A stretch of 64,000 nucleotides of DNA, taken from assembly GCF_000708205.1 (NCBI RefSeq), contig NW_014575557.1, positions 620,143 to 684,142 of the forward strand, read 5' to 3'. Of the stretch, positions 56,487 through 64,000 are shown piece after piece. How positions within the stretch are numbered: position 1 is the stretch's first letter; the number at the start of each line of letters is the position of its first letter. The notes below the pieces were generated by a model that saw nothing but the letters and a program-made list of their open reading frames with translations, searched no databases and was not told where the DNA came from. The position numbers and the translations under genes were made by a program. Source of the stretch: Mixia osmundae IAM 14324 (taxonomy: Eukaryota; Basidiomycota; Mixiomycetes; Mixiales; Mixiaceae).

Positions 56487-56533
56487 ATGTCACACCAGAT
56501 TACAATAGAGAGTACAGGCGTGTCGGAGCTGAG

Positions 56534-58441
56534 CTAATTGCGCTTTGCGAGCATAGCCAGCAGTGCGTTGACGTCAGGTGTTGCGGTGCTCGCTGGCGGC
56601 TTAGTAGCTTGCGTGATGGAAGGCGTCGCTGTCTTGTTCAGACTGCCGTTAGCCTTGTCGAGCAAAGCCTGCAGTGCAGGTGGGATCGCGGCCGGTGCAG
56701 GCACTGCCGCTGCCGGCGCAGGCGCAGGTGCGGGCGCGGGCGCTACTGGCGATGACATAGGCGGAGGACCGCTCTGATAAGCCGACTGTTGTGGTGGAGC
56801 AGGCATGCCAGCTGGTAAGCCATTGGCACCGCCTGGCGCAAGCGACGCGAGAAGCTCCTGAACTTTATGAGCCTGCTCGAGTCGGCCATTCATACTCTGC
56901 TTGTTCTTCTACGTCAGTACAGGATCGACGAGCTAGGGAAGAAGAGACTGACAGGCATGGGCGCGCCCTGCTGATGCGGACTGTTATAGCCGTTGTGCTC
57001 GCCAGGTCGGAGAGGTGCGTTCGGGCGAGGAGCGCCCATTTGGGTCTCTGGCATTCTTGAAGGCGGCGCAGGTGCACTGTAGTCCCATGCATACTTCAGA
57101 TCGAGCGTGCCACCGAGGAATGGTGTGTCTTTGAGCTTGTCGAATGCGGTTTCGGCGCCTCTGGCATCAAAATACTCGATGAAGCGTTGATGAGGATTGG
57201 CGCCACTGGGCAGGATGTCTCGAAGGTCACCAAATTGTCCGAACATCTGGCCGAGAGCGGCATCGTCGATAGGTTGTTGGGCGCCCGTGACGGTGAGGAA
57301 GAGCGTGCCCTGGTTGTCATCGCGCTGACAAGCTTTCTTGCGATCTTCGTCGCGAGGCACGCCAAAGTGAACGTCGATAGGTCTGCCTTGTAGTTGGGTA
57401 CCTTGCAATCGTTCTTTGGCCATCTGGGCAGCTCTGAGATCGTAGTATGAAACGAATGCCATGCCTCTCTTGCCGATGATGTCGTAGAACGATCTGATCT
57501 CTCCGAATCTCTCGAACATATCGCGGATGTCCTGAGGCTTGGTATCATACTGCACTTCAGATCAGCCTGATACCTCGCGCGAGGGCTCCTGGCAGATATA
57601 CCTTGACTGAGCGAACAAAGAGCGTTCGGCCGGGTCTTTCTCGGTTCCTGGGATCATTGGGCGACATGGCAGGCGCAGCTCCTTCTGCTCATCGAACAGT
57701 TTTCATTCAGCGCATGTTCATCGAGTGTTCGAAGAGCAAGATTGAGCGCATGAGTGCATTCTCACGCTGGCAGGGGGAGACACGAAGCAATAAACCAACC
57801 TCACCTCGGCGATCTCTTGTAGGTGGCGGGCCAAAATCTGTACCGGGACCATAGCCTCGGCGGGGAGGTGAAAGCGATCTTCGTCTATCGTAGGGGCCAG
57901 AAGGGCCAGACGGTCCGAGTCCAGGACCTCCGCGAACATTTCTGACTGGGCCCGGGCCCATCGACGCTTCATTTCGACCACCTCGGGCTCCATAGCCAGG
58001 CTGAGGACCCATTGGGTCTCCTCTTCGATAAGGCTCAGGCTCACGTGGACCGCCATAACCGGAATTGAATGGCATCTGATGCTGCGGAGCACCATAAGGC
58101 ATCTGACCGGGTGAATGAGCTGGACCGCCAGGCATCCCGATCGACTGATTCATGTAGCCTCCCTGATGAGAGGGAGGAGGAGCAAAGCCAGGATTCATGT
58201 ATCCATTGTTGCCTCCTTGCTGTTGCTGGAAAGCATTGAAGAGCTCAGCCAATTGTTGCGGGTTCAGGCCGGCTAGCATAGCACCAGGACCGCCTTGAGG
58301 GACGAATTGGTTATTAGGCGGCATCATGCCTCTCTGCTGAGACGGCGGAGGACCATAACCACCCGGTGGACCATTGTTGGGAGGTGGCCCTTGAGAAGGA
58401 TTGCCCGAATAACCATGAAAAGGATCAAACTGGTTGCTCAT
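56534..58441 (-). CDS. Tandem-RRM RNA-binding protein with Gly/Pro/Gln-rich N-terminus
   Basis: Probable mRNA-binding protein. Exons on the complement: 57805-58441, 57602-57684, 56953-57549, 56534-56899 (560 residues). The N-terminal ~215 residues are Gly/Pro/Gln/Asn-rich (prion-like), ending in an RS-like YDRRRSLSPPRRG. RRM1 (~230-305): RTLFVRSVKYDTKPQDI, MFERFGEIRSFYDIIG, RGMAFVSYYD, then RPIDVHFGVP. RRM2 (~315-395): GTLFLTVTGAQQPID, QMFGQFGDLRDI, QRFIEYFD. The closest layout I know is the Mei2-like/Nrd1-type fungal proteins. The C-terminus has a PAPAPAPA run and helix LQALLDKANGSL. Intron 1 is long for this genome (120 nt). An in-frame ATG lies at 58450. Confidence 0.75.
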
Positions 58442-58751
58442 CACTGCCAACTTCAGGCAGCTTTGTTCAATCTGGCCCCCAGTCTGTCGCTCAACCGGGT
58501 CCGCTCTTCTTTGCTTATGATCTCACTGTCTCTCTCTGTCGCTCTCGCCTTCTGTACCTCTGCCTAGCCAAAGTTTGCGTGGGTGAATTGCGGGCAGTGC
58601 TGCAGGCTGGCAGAATTTTGCGGTCCCGACCTGCCTTCAACCGGGCAAGCTTCCCCACGCGGGCAGTCGAGCCTCGCGCACCGATAAAATCGCGGTACGG
58701 TGGTCGCACACGAGCGCTCACAGGGCACTTGTTGAGCCTGAGTCCCTAACG
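58442..58751. other. Divergent intergenic region, 310 bp, with a pyrimidine tract
   Basis: Between the RRM protein and DCN1 starts. A CT-rich tract (CTCACTGTCTCTCTCTGTCG, ~58525-58545) is the only visible feature; such tracts are common in fungal housekeeping promoters. No gene recognised. Confidence 0.45.
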
Positions 58752-58754
58752 ATG
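58752..58754 (+). other. Start-codon-only first coding exon of DCN1
   Basis: ATG followed directly by a canonical GTATGT donor; the next in-frame residues (APLTQKQK) match the DCN1 N-terminus. Upstream 5' UTR presumably makes the physical exon longer. Confidence 0.8.
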
Positions 58755-59952
58755 GTATGTCCACTCGTATCCAACACTATCCTCGGCTCAGATGACCGTC
58801 AGGCACCGCTCACCCAAAAGCAAAAGACGGCCATGACGGCGAGATTGATCGACTTTACGCAAGCGACGTCAGTGGGGCCTTCATGAGCTCGCGCAAGCTT
58901 AACAACGTCAGACGGGCAGTGAAATTGATGCGCAACGCTTGCTCAAAAATCACAAGTCAGTTGGAAGGGCTGTGTGCGAAATTCGATCGAGTTGACGCAA
59001 GAGCAGGTGGGTGCTGGATCATGCTGTTGACGCATTCTGGTCAGATCCAGTCGCTCAAGCCAACGCTCGCAAGCCTGCCGACACCGCCACGACCAACAAT
59101 CTCAACAAAGCCTTCGACTCCTTTGCAGGTCAGTAAGACAAACGTAAAGTTGTGTTTGCAACGCTAAGGAGCTGCGAGCAGGTCAGGGCATCGATCTAAC
59201 AGATTACGACGGCACGATAGAGTACTGCACCAAGCTAGAAGTAGATCCTACAGATCCGATCATGCTCGCTGTCGCGCAACTTTGTTCAGCGCCATCTATG
59301 GGTACCTTTGAGCGCAAAGGCTACCTTGAGGGTTGGAAAGCGCTAGGGTGTGTCTACTTGTACAGAGCGCGATCCCATGGGACTGACCGTTTGTCGTCCA
59401 TAGGAAAGAGACGATTGCACAGCAAAAAGCCTACATACCTAGCTTGCGCGACGAGATGTCTAGGGATATGCACCTTTATCGGAGGATATACAGCTTTACG
59501 TTCGACTACGCCAAGGTCGAAGGTGGCCGCGTCATGGGTTCGGGTTCTCCTGCTCGTCAGCCAATTTTGTTTTAATGTACCAGGTTGCGACAGCGCTCGA
59601 AACTGCAATTGAGCTCTGGCAATTACTCCTGCCACTCGCACCGGCTCACTTCTTCGAGCCGCATTCCATGTTCAGACCCCTACAGGGGAGTACAGACATG
59701 ACGCAAGGTCTGCAAGCTTGGACGACTTACCTGACCGAGAAGACAAAGAACAGACCGATCAGCAAAGATGTCTGGTCACAGGTTTGTCGCTCTGTCGCTC
59801 CATCTGCTAAATCTCACTGAATCACTCGAGGACAGTTCCTCGACTTTGCATCAATTTGCGATGCAAAATGCGAGTCGTACGAGGACGATGGCGCCTGGCC
59901 GGGCTTGATAGACGACTTTGTAGAGAGCTCAAAGGCGATGGACACGGCTTAG
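58752..59952 (+). CDS. DCN1: Cullin neddylation E3 DCN1
   Basis: Scaffold-type NEDD8 ligase that stimulates cullin neddylation with Ubc12. Eight exons: 58752-58754, 58803-58871, 58912-58955, 59007-59128, 59182-59347, 59404-59537, 59594-59781, 59836-59952 (280 residues; yeast Dcn1 269). The first exon is just the ATG codon, cut by a 48-nt intron (GTATGT...CGTCAG). Exon 2 then opens APLTQKQKTAMTARLIDFTQ as in the family. UBA-like segment: IDAQRLLKNHKWVLDHAVDAF. PONY domain: GIDLTDYDGTIEYC, DPTDPIMLAVAQL, RKGYLEGWKALG, IYSFTFDYAK, ALETAIELWQLLL and ISKDVWSQFLDFAS. All junctions keep frame. Confidence 0.93.
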
Positions 59953-60025
59953 ACGAACTCGTGAAGACCTTCTGTATGTGAACAACAAGCAAGCAAACGT
60001 TAGTCTATCGTGTTGATACTTCATT

Positions 60026-61610
60026 CTATGAGCGAAACGAGACAAAGAGCGCCGCCAGTGCCGTGACTGAGTCTATACCGACCATGAGGAAGAACGGAAA
60101 GCTAGGCGTCTTGTCTGCAAAGGAAGCAGCCAGCTTGGACAGGAGCAGTATCCTGAGCAGCTCTTCAGCTCGATGCCACTCGCCAATTCCTGGCACATAC
60201 CCCAGACCACCACTGAGCGAGTAGACACCCGCGATACGGCCAGCAAGCTCTTCGTTGTCTTTAGCTTTGAGATGCGATCGGGCCGATGCGCAGAGCGCCA
60301 AGCTGAGCACGATGCCGCTGACTTGCGAGAGACCGAGAAGGACTGCTCCTGGCCATACGCTGGGATAGCGAGCATTCCCTTTGGGCATCAGCGCGAAGCA
60401 CAACGAACCTGACAGCTCGACCGGATCAGCTTCGTTCGATCAGCTGAAGTTGCAGGACCGACCTGTTGCGCCCAAAGCAAAGGCGCAAGCCAGAAGACGG
60501 TGACGCGCTCGCAGTCGTAGCCGACCGCCGAGAAAACCTACGAGGGGTGCCGCGATGAGACCGCATAGTTGAGCTGTGCCTGTTATCTGAGCCGTCAGGA
60601 CCAGAGCAGAGGGGCACTTTGGTCTATCGCCGGGCACGCTAGCAGGCTGACAATCGTCCTGCCGGGAGTACTGTAGGATCAAAACAGGGATCATTGCAGA
60701 GACGAGAATGGTCTGGCTCCGAGCTGCAAAGCCGGAAAGACAGGCGAGAGCTACGTTGGCATCGCTTGCGAGTAATTTGAAGCCCGTCTGTAGGTCGTGA
60801 CGGGGGTTGAAAGGCCGAGCGACAGTCTTGACGGGTGAGGCTGTTTTCCTCTTGAGGCCGTAGATGAGGAAAGTACCCTCGCAGAGAGCAGCGATTGCCA
60901 CAATATAGTAGGAGAGCCGGATTGCAGAGGCGATAGAGTGTTGCGTAAAGTGCGAGGGAAGCCTGACGAGTACAAAGACAGATGTGACTGCGCCCAAGCC
61001 TGTGGCCATTCCCACGCAACCCGCCAGTCGCGTCGCATTGGGCGGCTCTGGTACAGCCTGAGCGAGCTTGTTGACTGCGTTTTCTTCTTGCAAGAGCGGC
61101 TGTCGCTCTGCTGGCATCGGTTGCGCTACCGTCACGGCGGTCATCGATGCCAGAACAGCAGTTAGCATCGTCGTCAATGCCGCCGATCCGAGAGCGTAGA
61201 CCAATCTGGCGGCGAGCATGTCTGGAAACGCACGCTTGCTGCTCACAAAGATGGGCAAAGATAGCGCGATGAGATAGTGTCCCGAGACTGCGACGGGTCG
61301 AGGAGTCACTCTATCGGCGATGGCTCCAAAGAGCAATACGGCGATGAGAGCGAGCAATTCATCTGCAACGAGAAGGTTGCCGTTGATATTGGCTAGATTG
61401 TCTTTGATGCCTACTATTTCTTGCAGTACTGCTGGCTAGAAAGTCATGCTGCTTGAGCGGTCATCGATGATAAGAGGGTATGCGGCTTACTTGGGTCGTA
61501 TTGACGAAAACGATGAAAGCGATCGATGCAAAGGCAGAAGTAGCATAGGCGCAGACGTTGAGGATGCCGACCGAGGGATCCAAGTGCCACCGTTCCTGGA
61601 ATGTCGTCAT
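60026..61610 (-). CDS. Major facilitator superfamily transporter
   Basis: Predicted 12-TM plasma or vacuolar membrane transporter; substrate unknown. Exons on the complement: 61491-61610, 60463-61435, 60026-60408 (491 residues). TM1 is VCAYATSAFASIAFIVFV. The MFS motif-A loop appears as LFGAIADRVTPRPV (~75), followed by spans such as LVYALGSAALTTMLTAVLA, GMATGLGAVTSVFVLV, YYIVAIAALCEGTFLIY, QTILVSAMIPVLIL and GAVLLGLSQVSGIVLSLAL. The start at 61610 is the only one that enters the conserved frame without a very short intron. Divergent from EMC1 (89 bp) and convergent with DCN1. Confidence 0.85.
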
Positions 61611-61699
61611 CGAGCCGCACCTGATTGTCGATAGACGAGAGAGACGCGTCTGTACGTTCGGCGTCAGGCGACAAGCCGCTCTACGCTCGCTCCCCCAGC

Positions 61700-64000
61700 A
61701 TGAGATGGGCCTTTCCAGCCCTGCTCAGCGCAGTCTTGGCACGCTCGACAATGTTGCCGCTCGAGCACAGTCAAGATGGGCATTTCAGCCAGCTCAAGCT
61801 CATCGGACGACCCCTCGCAGCGCCTCGTCCTCTCGTGCTTGAGCGGGCCATCCACGGCTCGACGGACTGTACCACGATACTGTATACCGACAGAGACATA
61901 TTGGCAGCGCTTGCATGCCATGACGGTCAGGTCGCATGGCGTCACCGCCTCTCTACGGGCGCTAAAGTGATGGCGCTGCAAGCAAAGGACGATTATCTCC
62001 TCGTGACGAGCTCGAAGAGTATAGCACTCTATGAGCTGCAATCTGGCAAGCTGGTCTGGGAACGCAGTAGCACTGCGCCGAGTGCTGTGGCTGGATTCGT
62101 TCAACACGAGCAATCTCTATGCGTCGTTGGACGAGTAGACGACGGGCTGTTCGCATGGCAAGCAGATACCGGCGCGCAGCTATGGAGCACAAGCATAGAG
62201 TCAGCCTTCTCCGTCTCGGTTGATCCACGCTCATCAGATTCGAGCAGCTCGAATGAGGACTTTCACTCTCTCGCGCAGAGTCGGTATGACCAAGCACTCT
62301 TGCTTTCTCGGCAAGGCAAGCATACGAAAGCCTATACTGTAGCGCTGCACGACGGTTCGCTCAGCGAGATTGATGCGGGCAAGATCAGTGCTGTACAGTC
62401 TGACAAAAGCCTTCTGGTCGGCTACGCAGACGGATCAGCCTGGCTCGTCTGGCTCGACCCTTCAGACAAGCTTTGGTCTGCACAAGTCGTAGACGACAAG
62501 CTGAGCAAGCCCGTCAAGATCGAAGCGAGCATAGGTTCGCAAGCCAAGCTCGAGGCATACGGACCAGAGTGGATCCTCGTCAGAGCAGCTCTGCCAGCCG
62601 TGCTCCATCTGTCGCGACAGGGTGTGCGGCTCGTGCATCAATCCTCAGCGCCATCTTCAGACGAAACACTCATTGGAACGACAGCTTACGCTGCATCCTC
62701 CGCATTGCTTTTGACCACAGTCTATGCAAATGGTTATCAAGTCGAACGATCCGAAGTCGTCCGCCTGACGCAAACGGGCAAGCCACAGATCAATTCGTAC
62801 GAGATGGCATACAATGCCAAAGAACAGGGACCGGTCTTGGACGTCATCGGTCTACCTCAGACAGAATCGATCACAGTGGCTGCATCGGGTGCAATACAAA
62901 AGTGGCAAAGAGGCCTCATTCATGTCTGGAAGAGAGAAGAAGGTCTTTCGGCTATCGGTCCTCTCTCAAGCGGCCTGACTCATTTCGAGCCCATCCTCAC
63001 TGCTCCGACTGCTCTAGCAGCGGCCGTCCAATCTGAGAATGCTGCTCAGAGAATTGCTAGGCAGTTCAAACTGCTCCTCGGCCTGTTCGGTTCGAACAAA
63101 GGCCAATCTTCTCCCGTATCATCGGGTAAGGAGCAGCTCGTCCCGCGGGGAACCATCTACGCAGCTTCACGATATGGCAACACGTTTACATTGCGAGCGT
63201 ACGATGGGTATCTGAAGCTCGTCAGCCAGAGGCGCGCAGAAACAGCAGAAAGCAAGAGTGAGGTCTACTGGACTGGTGCAAAAGTTAGTCAAGTTGAGGG
63301 ACCGACCTCAAAGACGCTCGCTTTCTCTGGCCGGTCTGCCGATAACAAGAAGATTCTTGATACAGTCGATGGGAAGCAGACTGACGGAATCGATCCCGAC
63401 CAGCTGGTCGTGTCTGCTACAGCAGTGGAAGCGTTGGGCCCGAGGGCGTGGCGATTTCATCTCCCGCAGGGCTACAGAACCATCACGAGCGCTTCTGCTC
63501 GTCTGAGCGCTGTCGCCAATCTCGGCAAGGTCATGACTGATCGCAGCTCAGTCTACAAGTATCTCGCCTCGGAGCTCGTAGCCATCGCCTCTTACAGCAC
63601 TGAAACTTCGACACTGCTCGTTCAGATCATCGATGCGGATACAGGCGCCCTCGCTTGGTCAGCATATCACGGAAATACGCGATCGAGCGGGATCACGCTT
63701 GCACTCTCCGAGAATTGGCTGGTGTATAGCTACCAACCTGAAGAAGCGGCTTCGGCCTCTCGACTGGCTTCCGTCGAGCTCTTCAGCTATACGCATCCCA
63801 GCACGATCGATACGCTCGACTCTGTAGCAAAGACATTTGCTGTTCCCTTCGGGATCGCATCGATGAGCATTACGCAAAGTCGATTAGGCATCACGAACAA
63901 GAATGTCGTTGCTGCTACCGATACAGGTAGAGTGTATTCCATCGCAGCACGACTGCTCGATCCTCGCAGGCCACTCGTACCTACCAAAGCAGACAAAGAG
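61700..64000 (+). CDS. EMC1: ER membrane complex subunit 1 (3' end beyond window)
   Basis: Largest lumenal subunit of the EMC insertase for tail-anchored and multipass proteins. 767 codons are present and open to the last base, without an intron. The start MRWAFPALLSAVLARS is a short signal peptide. PQQ/WD-like beta-propeller repeats follow: DGQVAWRHRLSTG (~75), SGKLVWERSS, TGAQLWSTSIE and later DTGALAWSAYHGNT (~650). The EMC1 domain begins with SVYKYLASELVAIAS, and the window ends inside the conserved GRVYSIAARLLDPRRPLVP. The final ~200 residues and the TM span are outside. Confident. Confidence 0.93.
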   Translation, partial: MRWAFPALLSAVLARSTMLPLEHSQDGHFSQLKLIGRPLAAPRPLVLERAIHGSTDCTTILYTDRDILAALACHDGQVAWRHRLSTGAKVMALQAKDDYLLVTSSKSIALYELQSGKLVWERSSTAPSAVAGFVQHEQSLCVVGRVDDGLFAWQADTGAQLWSTSIESAFSVSVDPRSSDSSSSNEDFHSLAQSRYDQALLLSRQGKHTKAYTVALHDGSLSEIDAGKISAVQSDKSLLVGYADGSAWLVWLDPSDKLWSAQVVDDKLSKPVKIEASIGSQAKLEAYGPEWILVRAALPAVLHLSRQGVRLVHQSSAPSSDETLIGTTAYAASSALLLTTVYANGYQVERSEVVRLTQTGKPQINSYEMAYNAKEQGPVLDVIGLPQTESITVAASGAIQKWQRGLIHVWKREEGLSAIGPLSSGLTHFEPILTAPTALAAAVQSENAAQRIARQFKLLLGLFGSNKGQSSPVSSGKEQLVPRGTIYAASRYGNTFTLRAYDGYLKLVSQRRAETAESKSEVYWTGAKVSQVEGPTSKTLAFSGRSADNKKILDTVDGKQTDGIDPDQLVVSATAVEALGPRAWRFHLPQGYRTITSASARLSAVANLGKVMTDRSSVYKYLASELVAIASYSTETSTLLVQIIDADTGALAWSAYHGNTRSSGITLALSENWLVYSYQPEEAASASRLASVELFSYTHPSTIDTLDSVAKTFAVPFGIASMSITQSRLGITNKNVVAATDTGRVYSIAARLLDPRRPLVPTKADKE

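Noticed and set aside
61444-61674. MFS start at an upstream ATG (MSPDAERTD)
   Set aside because: It would need a 25-nt intron to reach the transporter frame; the ATG at 61610 needs none.
1-64000. A dedicated gene cluster (secondary metabolism, mating type, mobile element or other single system)
   Set aside because: The genes are mostly conserved housekeeping functions from many pathways with no shared theme; no transposase, reverse transcriptase, integrase, terminal repeat or CRISPR-like array was seen.

Overview
The window is nuclear DNA from a compact, intron-rich fungus, most likely a basidiomycete. The evidence is 35 protein genes in 64 kb (one per about 1.8 kb), roughly 90 spliceosomal introns of mostly 45-60 nt with CTGAC/CTGAT-type branch sites, and fungus-specific families (CBF1, MDV1, RSA3, DBP6, KIN4, MET22, SUR1-like GT32). 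Gene density, moderate GC and short introns would suit a small Pucciniomycotina genome such as Mixia, but that is inference. I recognised no transposon, LTR element, viral copy, tRNA, rRNA or CRISPR array.

Layout. 1-8.6 kb: DIB1 (5' end only, cut by the left edge), UBC7, CBF1, a WBP4-like splicing factor, glycosyltransferase copy A, MRPS9, and a four-TM protein with a SAP-like N-terminus. 8.9-16 kb: a 99-residue unknown, HEM3, MDV1, an orphan ABCC-type TMD0 protein, TRS33. 16-24.5 kb: ARP5 and PCH2 (their stop codons overlap), RSA3, glycosyltransferase copy B (inverted relative to copy A), and a DeSI/PPPDE peptidase. 24.7-33.5 kb: an unknown type I membrane protein, a GT32 mannosyltransferase, an AGC kinase, HRQ1. 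33.5-43.1 kb: TAPT1/EMP65 family, ELL, a YAP-type bZIP factor, UCH37, a VHS-GAT adaptor. 43.2-51.7 kb: MET22, GAA1, a membrane RING-H2 ligase, DBP6. 52.4-64 kb: KIN4-type kinase, tandem-RRM protein, DCN1, MFS transporter, EMC1 (cut by the right edge).

Neighbouring genes are mostly arranged in strictly alternating divergent and convergent pairs. Divergent starts are often only 90-180 bp apart, so shared bidirectional promoters are likely, and convergent stops are 20-130 bp apart. The genes are housekeeping and do not form one pathway. Loose themes are ER protein handling (UBC7, GAA1, EMC1, TAPT1, RING-H2), ubiquitin/NEDD8 (UBC7, UCH37, DCN1, DeSI, RING-H2), Golgi glycosylation and traffic (three glycosyltransferases, TRS33, VHS-GAT) and chromosome biology (CBF1, ARP5, PCH2, HRQ1).

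Most gene models were built by hand from conserved protein motifs and splice sites. Every listed exon chain was checked to keep frame. The most unusual observations are a high share of GC-AG introns (six of about 92), an inverted pair of intronless glycosyltransferases, a stand-alone TMD0 domain, a first exon consisting only of ATG (DCN1), and a cryptic intron that joins two long reading frames into one VHS-GAT gene.
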